A stretch of DNA of 64,000 nt from Loripinus fragilis. Taxonomy: Eukaryota; Mollusca; Bivalvia; Lucinida; Lucinidae. The stretch lies in assembly GCA_964019695.1 (NCBI GenBank), contig OZ026516.1, positions 99,076,368 to 99,140,367 of the forward strand, given 5' to 3'. The notes below the pieces were generated by a model. That model ran no database searches and was not told where the DNA came from. It was given only the letters and a program-made list of their open reading frames with translations. Shown one piece after another: positions 11,928-22,956 of the stretch (positions are counted from its first letter, which is position 1; each line of letters opens with the position of its first letter). The position numbers and the translations under genes were made by a program.

Positions 11928-14817
11928 AAAGGGGGAGTTCCAAATCTGCCCACGCATGGATTTCGATAATATTTTGTATGTTGAATACCTACGCTATAGC
12001 AACTACAAAAATGAAATTATTTCATTCCTCGAAGGCTGTTAGGCCACAGGGGGGCACCTTGATGTACACCCTCTTTGTACTAATACATGACCTATTAAAT
12101 ATCAGTCTCAAATTATTAACATTATTGACTGCTACATTCTTTGAATGGAATATGTAGGAAGACTTCCCAGGGTATACCTTACTACCATTAATGTATATGA
12201 ATACATCTAGATAATTTTTTTCTGACCCATCAAAATTTGAATTATCCCCATATTGAAAACTAAAGTTAGTGTCTATAGGGGATTCTGTCTTAAAATTTAC
12301 CATGTTCCAGTTTTTGTCAACCCATAATATTTTCAGAAAAGTAGGTCAAATACATCTCTTTATGCATGTAAATTTTCATAAAATTTGGACACCGGTAAAA
12401 GTGTTATAATTTGCATGAAATGAGTTAAGTCAGTTTTGATTCTTAAGTTAAATCAAATAAAATATTCCAGTTAGGTCTTACAAATCGCAGTCTTTCAACC
12501 AGTATTATTCTAAAAACACATTGACTATCACTACTTAGTATCTTCATCAAAATTAGGTCCAAAATATTTTTGGTGTCAGAAGTTTTAACTAATTCAATAG
12601 CATAAAACTGGCATTTTTGTAAGCAGCACTTGATAAGTAGCACTTGGTCTAGAACTTAGTTGTACGGGTGGATGTCCAGCAGGTATCATTTGTAAATTGA
12701 TCTTTCACTGGTTTCCAAATTATTTTTGGGCTGAAGCCAACAAGTGGTTATGCTCTTAATGTGTATCAGCCATTGAAAAAATTCAAACAGATTAGGATTA
12801 ATGCTAGGTAATTCACCGTATCCATCTACATTCTATTTCCTGTTGCACCTAGAACTGCCTCTATCTTATGTCCCTCCGAATCAAATATTGAGGGTAAATT
12901 TGTTTAGGGCTATGTGCATACTTCTCATTAACTCTTATAAACTAAAGTAAACCAGGTCAAGTGTTTAAGAAATTGTGTATGTTCTGACTATTTTGGTAGG
13001 TTCTTTTTTCAGAGAACATGGGTTTCACACTAGCTGTCTTCGCATTGGGTTAAACTTCCCCCTACATTGATAAAGTGTTGTTACATTTTCATATTCTGTT
13101 CCTTCTGGAATATTTAGTTTCAGCAGAAAGTAGAAGACAATTTAAGCCAGTGCTAGGAGGCATGAGAGCTGCAGCACTTTCCACTTAGTGTCGTGCAGAG
13201 ACTGAGTGAAACTGAGTCTTAAGTTTAAAAACTTTATAGTTCATTTCTATTATGGAATGATCCATTTTCCCACATTATTTATTAAGAGTATCCTTATTTT
13301 GCAGTCCCTTAGTCACTCAATGTGTACATTTTAGTGAATGGTTTACAGAATCTTATTTGAATTGCATTGTATCTTAATTGGCATTGATTGTTGTTATTTC
13401 TCCTGCATAAAGTTCTATCCCCCCAAAACATTTCAAAATCGTATCCAAAAATACTTATCATAAACCCCATTTAACTTCATTAATATACCAACGATAGCTT
13501 TAAAACTGCTCCAATAAATAGAAATGGAGTTGATGAAAATATAAATGATACTTTTTAAGACTATAAATGGGTTTTCAAATATTAAGAAACGCTTAGCGAA
13601 TTTTTGATGGTATACATAGTGAACATCTGACAAGGTGAAACAGTCTTTGTGCTGTTATTTCCATCGTGGTTATAGAATCATGATGTTGATTCTCAAATGA
13701 CCTCATAATCATAATGCTGACATACTAAACAATTCTGTAAAACTGGGCATAAATATTCATGATGAATTCAATAATATTTATTCATTTAACAAAAGTCTGG
13801 CTCACCATTCAAACAAAATATATTTCTGAATATTATCCTTATACATATTGTCAAATTTATAGATGGGAAAGGTAACTCACCATAATTAAAACCCAAACAT
13901 TGTTGATATAATTTGTAGAGCTGAATTTGAGTAAATATTCAAAAAGAAACATTATTTTAAACAATTTATGTGATAAAATATGGTAATGTGTGTACCGCAC
14001 AAATAAGCTAGAACTTACAGATTATTCTAATAATTATCATTTATAGACATTCTTATTTCACATAGATGCAAATTTGGCTGATTTGGGGGGTACCCCTATA
14101 AGCAAATACTACACAATACCAAATGTTGTAACCAACCAATTAAAAGCGATTGAAAACAAAATAATTATAAGGCAAACAGTCAATTTGCATAATATCATCA
14201 AGATCTATGCCTGTGCAGAACAGAACACTATGTAAATTGAGCATACTGCTGGAAGTTTACATAAAATCTTGATTTTTACATTCTGCAAAATTTTGACCAT
14301 TAAGATTGAAATTCAGAAAACTACATTTTACCGGTTTTATTTTTTCTTGAGATTTTATGATTATAACAAACACATGTGTGGACAAATTTGATATAAATTT
14401 CATAGGTTGACAAGAACAGCGACTAGGCAAAATTGACAATTTAATTTGTTGAAAATATTTTCAAAATGTTAATTTTAGGGGTACCTTCAAACAAAATTTG
14501 ATGTGGACGTGTTTATTTTATACATTGAAATACATTTATGGTACATACATAATTACAAATTATTAGGCATCATGTTGAGAAGAAATTAGGTTGAAAAATA
14601 AATAAATCTTGTCGCCTAGGGCCACTTTTAATTAGGGTGTCCATTTTTTAATTTTAAAATTTAAAATTATTTAAATTTAACAACTGAAATAGATGAATGG
14701 GTAAATATCTCACAAATAGAACACACATGTTATAGACAATCTTTCTACAATTTTTTTTAACTTTCTGTGCGTGGGCAGAACCCTATGTAAATTCCATATA
14801 GGGTGGAACTCCCCCTT
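11928..14817. mobile_element. Candidate TIR-bounded DNA element, about 2.9 kb
   Basis: The left end 'aaagggggagttcca' has its inverse 'tggaactccccct' plus 'tt' at the right end (to 14817). Just inside both ends is the word 'cccacgca' (left) or 'tgcgtgggca' (right) in inverted orientation, so the inverted repeat is longer but diverged. The interior is very AT-rich. One minus-strand open frame (12022-12303, 93 codons) has a protein-like composition but no family I recognise. No target-site duplication could be confirmed, so the boundaries are provisional. Confidence 0.55.
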
Positions 14818-15115
14818 TGAGCACGAATGTTAGATTTTATTTATCATATTACACTAGAAAGTATTTTAAAATTGCGATTTCGGCATGAAAAGCTCAAGAA
14901 AAGCCATAAATATAGGACATTGTAATGACCTCATTAAACATGGTTACTACATATGTAAATCATTAGTGGTTTATCTTCTTTCAAACACAACCCAGACACT
15001 ACAGCAATTAATCTTTTAATGAATAGTTATGAGGCTGAATAACTCTGGCAATTTCATAATAAACATCGTTCATTTTTAGCATTCAAAGCATGGTACAATT
15101 GAAATAGTTACGTAC

Positions 15116-15200
15116 ATTGCCTTTACTTTTCCTTCAAATTGAGAATCTTTAACTCGCCCAAAAGGAGGTAAATCCAGTGTCACTTCAAACTTTGGCAAAA
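15116..15200 (-). CDS. CD109/A2M-like gene, exon (MG2/MG3 hinge, LPKFEV motif)
   Basis: An 85-bp exon (2 nt + 27 codons + 2 nt), acceptor 'atgtttcag', donor 'GTACGT'. It reads LPKFEVTLDLPPFGRVKDSQ and then FEGKVKA. LPKFEV is the classical family motif that follows 'F.VeEYV', and that motif is encoded by the exon at 16714-16753. Both split codons close properly. Confidence 0.93.
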
Positions 15201-15461
15201 CTGAAACATAAATTACAAGTTCTGTCAGGATAAAGGATCCTCAAGAAATGTAGACAATCTGTTCCTTGAAAATAATAGTCTTGATTTTAATGAGTCGGTT
15301 CATAAGAATTAGTATATAATGCACGACTCTTACTCCCCCAGCACCAGCATAATGTTTATTCCAAACATTTTCTATTGAAGAGGTGTATGGAAGAAGAGAA
15401 GACTGTGTCGAGGTAGTTGCATCATGGCACCAGTAAGCTAGTGTTCGGAATCCTGAGTTTA

Positions 15462-15766
15462 CATGCGTGGATCTAGAAAGTTTTGTCAGAGGGGGTCCAA
15501 CTTTGACAACGTTATATTTTTTTAGTTGATGATGGGAGGGAGGATTCAAATACCACTATAAGGGAGCCATCATCAGTCCACCAGCGAAACGCCATTTAAA
15601 TGGCGTTTAGCTAGCGTACCAATGATGGCCCAACATTGAATGCTGACTTGGTATATTTGTGATTTTCAGGGGATCCTGACCAGTATTGCTAAAAAAAACT
15701 ATATTTTTTGGTGATTTTTCACTGGGGTCCGAACCCCTGCCCCCCCCACCTCTGGATCCGCGCATG
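15462..15766. mobile_element. MITE family C, second copy, 5-bp TSD
   Basis: Ends 'catgcgtggatctaga' and 'tctggatccgcgcatg' are inverted repeats. GTTTA flanks the element on both sides (15457-15461 and 15767-15771). It shares its ends and middle with the copy at 6411-6622 but carries extra sequence, including a C-rich run at about 15738-15748. Confidence 0.88.
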
Positions 15767-15839
15767 GTTTATCTCAGATCAAGTTCATAAGAATGTGTTA
15801 CATATTGCTTTTTGCATAAAGTCAGTCTTTAAACGTGTA

Positions 15840-16560
15840 TATACATCTATCTAGTAGGGCTCTTGGTCTAATGCTTGACCCGAGGATTTACTTGATCGAA
15901 GTAAGTAAGGGTGCAAAGATCAGGAATCGATACGATCAAGTACCACACCTGACCCAGGATACCAATGGGAAAGTGACAAACTCACAGCAGACACCACAAA
16001 CGAGAGCCAAGAGGTCAGCCTTTTCCCAGCAGGTGACCACAAAGCACATATAAACAGACGCGCACAAAGACATAGCAAACACAAGACAGAACAAAAACAT
16101 AAAAGATCCACAAAAGAAGTACCGCCTTGGAACGGTCAGTAAAATATTTTACTGGAGGGCCCAAACCGGTCCAACGGCGCCAACCCCAGCCCCAACCCAG
16201 ACGCGGACCAAGACACATAGACACCCGGCCTGCATGAAAGACCCCTAACTTATCAATGCATCATCTCCTAAAACATATAAATCAAGATATAACAAGGAGA
16301 CAAAGCAAAGACAAGGACCCAACAGTAAATAAAACCAAACACTGGAGCAAAAAAAATCCAACAGGTAAACCCCAGGGAGCCTGACAAACAGCCAAAGCAT
16401 CAGGCCCCCACCATCCCACCAACAGACAAGCCCAAAAGTCGGAACCACCACAGAGCCCGAAGCCTGACCCACCGGCCAGAACCAAAGAGGAAAGCAATGC
16501 TGCCAACCGCGAAGTCTTTTCTGTGTGTACATCAGCATCGAAGCTGCACTACCTTGTCTG
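15840..16560 (-). repeat. Dispersed repeat family A, long inverted copy
   Basis: Reverse complement of the family seen at 2586-3066 and 35560-36050. It shares 'ggtcacctgctgggaaaag', 'ccaaggcggtacttctttt', 'ccagtaaaatatt' and 'gatgatgcattgataagtta'. The strand bias (C/A-rich on plus) produces long open frames on the minus strand (16015-16224, 16245-16679, 16282-16506). They are low-complexity by-products, not genes. Confidence 0.75.
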
Positions 16561-16713
16561 ATCCTTGTCTGCTTGCCAATACGATAAGTACCGTACCAAG
16601 TTTGATCCACACACGTGTTGGTTATATAGAGATCATAGTTACATGTATTTAAAATATCGCATAGATGAAATTGAATCAAAGAAATTGTGTATGTAGATCA
16701 AAGAATTATTTAC

Positions 16714-16753
16714 CATATTCGTCTACTTCAAACGTCTGTTCTTCTGATATATC
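16714..16753 (-). CDS. CD109/A2M-like gene, 40-bp micro-exon (FEVDEYV)
   Basis: A very short exon, acceptor 'ttttcag', donor 'GTAAAT'. It reads DISEEQTFEVDEY plus one nucleotide that completes V with the next exon. This is the 'F.V.EYVLPkFEV' signature of MG2, split across two exons. Without it the flanking exons would not join in frame, which strongly supports the call despite its size. Confidence 0.88.
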
Positions 16754-17079
16754 CTGAAAAAAATATTGTAATTATTTATCTACTAACTAAAATATACTGA
16801 CTCTTAAAAGAAACATTATACCTTCTTTTTGAAAATAGTATAGATCCTGATCAACTGGCGTCTGATAAAGAACTATAATAGGTAGAGTTTTATTGAACAT
16901 TTGTGGAACAATATATCAGTATCATTTCTTTTTATTCTGTATGTTTTGAAGACACATATAGTCAAATTATTTGGCACTATTAGGATTTAAACAGACTAGA
17001 GACTACCAGTCAATGTGATTTTAGTTACACATATAATAAATCAATGGCTATCATCCTTTTGTTCGAACTTCTAGTATTA

Positions 17080-17646
17080 AAGTCACAGTATGTAAACTGA
17101 AATAAACATTCTGTACCCGTTTCTCCTAGCTCACGCCTTATACATTATGAATAACAGCACTTGTGCGTAACCAGTTGTCGGAAATCGTGATGTGAGAGTT
17201 GTTGGTACAGCTGTAACTACGAGGGCCCATCTATTAAAATTCATTTTTCCATAGATCTAAGTAACTGTTACAGTTACAACCATGTAATCATGTGTACATG
17301 TGATTGCCAATTCCACTAAAACCGTGCAATCTGGCATTTAAGCTCATTTTCGACACAGAACGGCTCTGATTGTGAGCAAGTCGTTTTTTAAGAAAGCAAA
17401 ATGCAAAGGAGGAAACCGTTAAAATCATGGAATAAAACGGAATGAAATAGATAAAATGGCTTTTCTTACCTTGTTCGAATGTGTATTGTCTGTATCGCTA
17501 ACAATATAAATCGAAACGTATACATGTACCTAAATACACGCATTTTCCGACTACTGGTTACGCACGAGTGCTGTTATTCATGTTTATAAGGCGTGAGCTA
17601 GCGGAGGAACGGTACAGGATGTTTATATCAGTTTACATACTTTGAA
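17080..17646. mobile_element. MITE-like element with roughly 110-bp inverted repeats
   Basis: Left arm (about 17080-17190): 'cagtatgtaaactga', 'tagctcacgccttata', 'gaataacagcac', 'gtgcgtaaccag'. Right arm (about 17540-17646) holds their complements in reverse order: 'ctggttacgcac', 'gtgctgttattc', 'tataaggcgtgagcta', 'cagtttacatac'. The interior is unique and non-coding. It lies in an intron of the macroglobulin-like gene. Confidence 0.85.
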
Positions 17647-18409
17647 AGTAAAACCTCCTTTCTGGAGTACTTAAATCAATAAGATTATACCGTATTAAAC
17701 GGGACGGCAACATTGAAAACAATTGAATCTGAACTGGAACCCCTTATTAAACCTTGCAATCTGTCACAAGTCTGATTCAAATCTAATGAAAAATAAGAAA
17801 GTTGCAGACATTTGCATAGTAGAGAATGAAACAGTGTTCATTTTAGGCTGTGACGTCAAACAGCCAGAATTGAATTTGCATAAACACAATTATTTATCTT
17901 TAATTTGTTTTCATTTTTATTGATTCTTCTGTTGAAATTAGTTGATCTTGAAAAACAACTGTACAATTTTCAATGTAATTGGCAATTAGGAGAAGAATAA
18001 CATAAGCTTCCAGCTTTCGTTCTAATTCCTTTACATTATGTAGCTTGTATATATCTGTATGTTTATCTTACCAAGTTGAAATAAAATATGTTTAAACTAA
18101 TGTAATTGGTAATTTTATAAGCTTTTCAAAATTTACAGGATGTTAATTATATATTCAAAATGGCGGCCTCTATATCTTAACAGAAGTCTGAATTTTAATT
18201 TTCATAATGCTATTACTTTCTGATTAATTATCCTATTTTTATCGGGTTTGGGTGAGATTGCATGGTTTAATAAGGGCTTGCATATTAGATTCACTAGCTT
18301 TTAATATTGCCGTCCACTTTTAAATAAAAGCTCATACGACAGTGACAGACAGCTGTCGCATACTAAGAAGCGCAGGCCCTGTGAGATAATAGTCAAATCT
18401 TATAATGTT

Positions 18410-18824
18410 CACACTGGTAAATCTATACGTCGATTTGCTGGTATTTACGCGTATTGCCGGTACTTCATAGACCGGAAGTGGTAGATATTGGTGTTAATAC
18501 TATATAGAAAAACATGCCATATGCCTAAAGGACTATAGAATTAGATGATTTTAAGTATTCGGCATGCACATGGCGATTTATGTAAGCATTAAGGAATAGA
18601 TTCGAGTACCGATCTGAATGATCGGTACTCGAATATTTTCCTAAATGCTTACATAAATCGCCATGCACATACTGAATACTTATAATGATTGAAGTCTATA
18701 GTCCTTTAGGCATATGGCATGTTTTTCTATATAGTATTAACACCAATATCTGCCACTTCCGGTCTTTGAAGTTCCAGCAATACGCGTAAATACCACCAAA
18801 TCGACGTATAGATTTACCAGTGTG
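18410..18824. mobile_element. Foldback MITE family D, copy 1, with 5-bp TSD
   Basis: The whole 415-bp element is one large imperfect palindrome. It begins 'cacactggtaaatctatacg' and ends with the reverse complement of that string, with 'cgagtaccgatct' / 'agatcggtactcg'-type arms at the centre. ATGTT flanks it on both sides (18405-18409 and 18825-18829), which fixes the termini. A second copy lies at 21399-21820. Confidence 0.92.
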
Positions 18825-19103
18825 ATGTTGTCTGGCATTCATGATAAATACATAAATACTTAACTATGTTTTCTACCTCGCTCTCAAAATCCAAAGACAA
18901 GTATACTTTCGATTGGCCCCACTATAATTATGAAGTTAATCTGTAGGTACCTAGTTAAGATTGAGTAATCAGAAAAACAATATTTCTCAGCCGCAACATA
19001 TGTTGTGGGTACTCAAAAGGATCATCAGTATGGAATGGTTCTTTTGGACCAAAAACATACTTTAAACCTTATTGTTTAGATAGCATTTACAATTCTGATG
19101 TAC

Positions 19104-19378
19104 TGTGACATCATTGTAATTTTACAATCACGTCACCATGTCGCATCTTAGCGTATTCAGGATTTTCTGGAAGTCTTTTTCATGTTTTTCCAATACAAGA
19201 TGAGGTATTTAGTGGTGAGCAAAAATAAGGATCCATTATTCATGTGTGGGGATAGGATAGAAAGATCCATCCCTCATGATCATCTTTTGTCATTACTATG
19301 CAAACCTCGTGAAGCCAATCAGTGATACTCAGGCGATATTTTTCTATCACCACCTCGCACCGATGATGGATTCTTATA
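19104..19378. repeat. Dispersed repeat family B, copy 2
   Basis: Closely similar to 9936-10206 from 'tgtgacatcattgtaat' to 'gatggattcttata'. The inner arms differ by substitutions. The right end lies about 25 bp from the exon at 19403, that is, just inside the intron. Confidence 0.85.
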
Positions 19379-19402
19379 TTATCTGGCCCTATGTAATCTT
19401 AC

Positions 19403-19540
19403 CCTCATTGTGGCGACTATTTTCCACTTTCCAAGCTCTGGGTGATCTGACATCAGTTGCTTGGCGGGATAAACCCCGCCATAACTTATCATATCAAAAT
19501 TGCTTGAATCCCATTGGTTAATTTTGGTTCCTTGGGGGTC
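19403..19540 (-). CDS. CD109/A2M-like gene, exon (MG2 domain)
   Basis: A 138-bp exon (46 codons, phase 0 to 0), acceptor 'catttcag', donor 'GTAAG'. It reads DPQGTKINQWDSSNFDMISY, then GGVYPAKQLMSDHPELGKWK and IVATMR. 'DP.G..i.QW' and 'L...P.LG.WkI.a' are standard MG2 signatures of CD109, TEP and A2M proteins. Both neighbours join in frame. Confidence 0.93.
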
Positions 19541-19970
19541 CTGAAATGTAGAAATCAAACAATACATGGTGAACCTTTGAACCAGCAGGACTTTAGATAA
19601 GAGTGCGTAACGAAAGTTTAATTTTCTTATTTATCAACCAAAACATATGTTGTTGGTACTCAAAAGAACCGTCTCAATGAGACGGTTCTTTTGAACACCC
19701 AAACCATATGCTTAATCTGATGGGTAAGAAAGTATTTACAATTTTACGCTGATTTTTTTTGTTTATCTAAACTTGTGAACCAGCATTGCATAACAAGTGA
19801 ATATGGCCTGGAAATTCCAGAATCTTAGATCACAGATCAACTAATGACACCAAGAGGAAGTGGGACTAGAACACTGACAAGCAAAAACACGCACTGTAGA
19901 GCAAAAACACAACAAATAAACAAACAAACCAGTTCTTTATTTCCCGACTAAGAGATAACAAAAATGTTAC

Positions 19971-20110
19971 ATGTGGGCACAAATGAAAAACGTCTTGAAC
20001 GATCAGCTCTCTATTTCTCAGCAAGACGACTGCCAAAGTAGAAAGGACACAAATAAAGTCTTAACTAAAACCAGTGATGAACAGGAAACTACTACACACA
20101 TGGGAGCAAT
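19971..20110 (+). other. Fragment of a repeated, once-coding element
   Basis: The plus-strand frame contains DQLSISQQDDCQSRKDTNKV and TTTHMGAITKKELTTEE. A related fragment at 33925-34075 contains NQLSLPHQDDCNTRMEV, and in a later frame a threonine/lysine string similar to the second part. Two separated relatives with partly kept amino-acid similarity suggest remnants of one mobile-element protein. I cannot name it. Confidence 0.4.
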
Positions 20111-20435
20111 AACAAAAAAGGAACTCACAACAGAAGAACAATATACAGCCCAAATGAATGGTTGTACATGTTTTAAAATCATATTGAGCCAACACATGAT
20201 ATGTTTTGTGCTTATCACATTGTTGAACAATGAAGGGCCAGGCAAGCATTCACATATGCATAACGTTCACAGGTATAGATGCAGATTTAGACTCGGATTT
20301 AAATTAAGAGACCTTTCGCCCATTAAAACGTCAGATGGGCGTTAGAATTAGGCTTGATTCCATATCTGATAAGTGTCTAATTCTCATGCACTTACCATTT
20401 TCCCTTTGTCATATTGGTTAGTTATATAATGATAA

Positions 20436-20512
20436 AGAAGAAGACATGGTCAGGTGTGGTGCTTTATTGTATCGATTCCTGATCTTTGCCCTCATTCTTA
20501 CTATGGTAGATG
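20436..20512 (+). repeat. Dispersed repeat family A, end fragment
   Basis: 'atggtcaggtgtggtgcttt' and 'gtatcgattcctgatctttg' match the termini of the copies at 2586-3066 and 38370-38452. Confidence 0.65.
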
Positions 20513-20934
20513 TAGAGAAGTGTTTGTTTCTTTGGTATAAACTGCTCATATCATTTGTGCTGAAAGGACTATTCTGACCTCAATAATTGGTCAATTCTAG
20601 TTTTAATTAAAATGGTTGTTTGGTTGCATTTTCATTTCTATTCCTAATTTTATGAAAACAAACACTTGTTTATAGGTCGATTATGATTAATTCATATAAC
20701 AAAATACTACTACAAATTTTCTTCTTTGTGATTTTAAAATGAGTTTTGTCACTGGCAATATCACCTATGTACACATTATTTTCCATGACTTAAAAAGTAA
20801 AGTGAAAAATTTACAAGAGCCTTAAGGTCTCTTCTTGACTTAAGGTCTATTCTTTAAAAATTTTCAAAATGTTTATTTATTGTATGTTTGTCCATTTTTC
20901 TGAATTGCAACTTCCGTAATGTATACAGTATTAA

Positions 20935-21030
20935 ACCAAAAAAGTCTGGCGTCCTTTTTGTGGGACGAAGGCAAACTGTGCAGACCCCGTTTAGACGCCG
21001 CAGAACAAAGTGTTTGATCAGAGTCTCCTC
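20935..21030. repeat. Short dispersed repeat family E (inverted)
   Basis: Contains 'ggcgtcctttttgtg' and 'agacgccgcagaa'. It is the inverse of the repeat at 63046-63135 ('cacaaaaaggacgc', 'gacgccgcattctgcg'). A diverged member lies at 2134-2212 ('aaagaggacgttaggctta'). Confidence 0.6.
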
Positions 21031-21169
21031 TAATCGCTTGCAGAATGTTCTATAAAATATATACAATTAATAAATACCACTGAACAACCCTCAAAATGAA
21101 AATGTACTGGTCTAATTGATAAGGGTGTGTAATTCATTTGGGTTAAATGGGTTAATATACAATACTTAC

Positions 21170-21240
21170 GAACAGATCTACGTGAAGCTTGTCCGTCACA
21201 ATTTTCAGTTCAGGATCAGTTGCAAAAACTCTACAGAGAA
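21170..21240 (-). CDS. CD109/A2M-like gene, most upstream exon found (MG2 start)
   Basis: A 71-bp exon (2 nt + 23 codons), acceptor 'gtttcag', donor 'GTAAGT'. It reads LCRVFATDPELKIVTDKLHV and then DLF, corresponding to the family pattern 'v.fRvf.ld.elkp......v.i' that follows 'qTDKPiYkpGq'. The exon with that preceding motif, MG1 and the signal peptide were not found up to 39 kb, nor in the flank after the retrotransposon. The 21.9-kb retrotransposon could lie in the upstream intron, but this is not shown. Confidence 0.88.
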
Positions 21241-21398
21241 CTGAAACAATACAAACACAATTCTGGTCAATGTAGAAAAAAATCTCATAAATTAAATACA
21301 CTCTAAACTGCGTATTTGTACCAGTCAAGTTCAAGTTCCCGTTGAAAACGAAGGTATTAATACGCACTTTTCAACGCCAATCCCACATGGCCAATCAA

Positions 21399-21820
21399 CA
21401 CACAGGTAAATGTATACGTCGATTTGGTGGTATTTACGCGTATTGCCGGTACTTCATAGACCGGAAGTGGTAGATATTGGTGTTAATACTATATAGATAA
21501 ACATGACATATGCCTAAAGGACTATAGAACTAGATCATTCTTAAGTATTTGGCATGCACATGGCGATTTATGTAAGCATTTAGGAATAGATTCGAGTACC
21601 GATCTGGATGATCGGTACTCGACTCTATTCCTAAATGCTTACATAAATCGCCGTGCACATACTAAATACTTAAACATGATTGACGTCTATAGTCCTTTAT
21701 GCATATGGCATGCTTTTCTATACAGTATTAAAACCAATATCTACCACTTCCGGTCCGGTCTATGAAGTACCGGCAATACGCGTAAATACCAGCAAATCGA
21801 CGTATACATTTACCAGTGTG
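21399..21820. mobile_element. Foldback MITE family D, copy 2, truncating a GPCR
   Basis: Palindromic relative of 18410-18824, with ends 'cacacaggtaaatgtatacg' and 'gtatacatttaccagtgtg' and the same central 'cgagtaccgatctg'. No matching target-site duplication was seen around it. Together with the abrupt end of the GPCR frame at 21821, this suggests that DNA on one side was lost after insertion. Confidence 0.85.
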
Positions 21821-22363
21821 TGGATCACATGTGTAAACCTGACTTCCATTTTCTCCTCTGGTTGGCCTCAGCTCCATTCCATAAATAATATGAGAATTCC
21901 AGACAATGACCACAACACATACAGAACAAACTATTACCCTTGCTCGTTGTTGTGTGCAAATAATTCTGTTTGAAAATGGACTCATAGTTGGAATAAGGCG
22001 CTCAATTGTGAACATCGTCAAAAGCCACACGGAAACATCTAGGACGATATACTGTAAACATGAGTGCATTTTGCATATCCAGTTGGCTGCAGTTCTAATA
22101 TCAAATCCCACAAGATACCGTAGCCATTGTCTTAAAAGGCCAATGTAAAGAACCAATAAATCCACCACTGATAAACTTAAGAGGTATGTTGAAGACACTA
22201 AATGTTTTAGAGTTCCTCGTGTCAATACAATCATAGACAATACGTTCCCAACCGTACCAAACACTATGAGAACTGGTGGCATAGTCTGCCATATCAATAC
22301 ACCTGCATGTAGTGCAGCCTTAGACCGGAAATTGTAAGGAAACGTAGTTGATTTATTATCCAT
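21821..22363 (-). pseudogene. Truncated class-A (rhodopsin-like) GPCR, TM1-TM4 only
   Basis: The open frame starts at an ATG at 22363. Residues 25-48 form TM1 with the conserved N in 'GTVGNVLSMIVLTR'. Residues 57-79 form TM2 with the conserved D ('LSLSVVDLL'). Residues 97-121 form TM3, with ER in place of DRY ('MFTIERL'). Residues 142-162 form TM4. A Cys (residue 179) is suitably placed for the TM3-ECL2 disulphide. The receptor part stops at about residue 181, where the frame enters the MITE at 21820 and terminates at 21728. TM5-TM7 are absent on the other side of the MITE. The style resembles peptide-receptor GPCRs of molluscs, but the ligand is unknown. It lies on the same strand as the macroglobulin-like gene, upstream of its first exon found. 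Confidence 0.85.
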
Positions 22364-22697
22364 CAGTTTTATAAGATTACCATGTCATAAACTATATTTG
22401 TTTCATATGACTGTGTTGAAGATAATTTGTTTGTATGTAAATTAACATAGCATTTTTTCCAGTACGTGACTATTTATAATTATGTAGCCATTTATCATGT
22501 ACATGTACCTGTAGGTCGTTTTATTCAGTCACAACCAGTTACATCTTGATAAGAAGCCCTGGGAACTAAAAATAGCCTGCATACAGATATTTTCATGCAT
22601 GGCAGATCGAGGTTTCTTGCACACCGGATTAGGGCATCTGAGATTTTACCCTGTGATAGAAAATTTTAACTTACCCAATGGCATGCTATCTTACCCA

Positions 22698-22956
22698 GGA
22701 CGTCAAGTAACGTCACCATGTTAAATTACATCTTTCGAATATTCAGGGACTTCTGGAAGCTTTTTTTAAAAATACTAGATAAATAAATAAATAAAAAAGT
22801 AGTTGTGAGCAAGAAAAATAATCCATTAGTCGTGTGATGGTAGGATAGAAAAATCCGTCCCTTGGGATCACCGTTTGTCATCACTCGTGATGGCAAACGG
22901 CGATCCTTGTGATGGATTTTTCTATCCTACACCCACATTCATGATAGATTCTTATA
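22698..22956. repeat. Dispersed repeat family B, copy 3
   Basis: 'aacgtcaccatgtta', 'attcagggacttctggaag' and 'cccacattcatgatagattc' match copies at 9936 and 19104. The inner palindrome is well kept ('ggatagaaaaatcc' against 'ggatttttctatcc', with 'gatcaccgtttg'/'caaacggcgatc'). Confidence 0.85.

Noticed and set aside
16015..16679. Three overlapping minus-strand open frames of 69-144 codons
   Set aside because: They lie in the inverted copy of repeat family A. Their composition is low-complexity Leu/Trp/Gly, and the related copies at 2586 and 35560 do not keep the frames.
20018..20345. Overlapping plus and minus frames at 20.0-20.3 kb
   Set aside because: Only the first part of the plus frame resembles another sequence in the window. 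The minus frames are its shadows.
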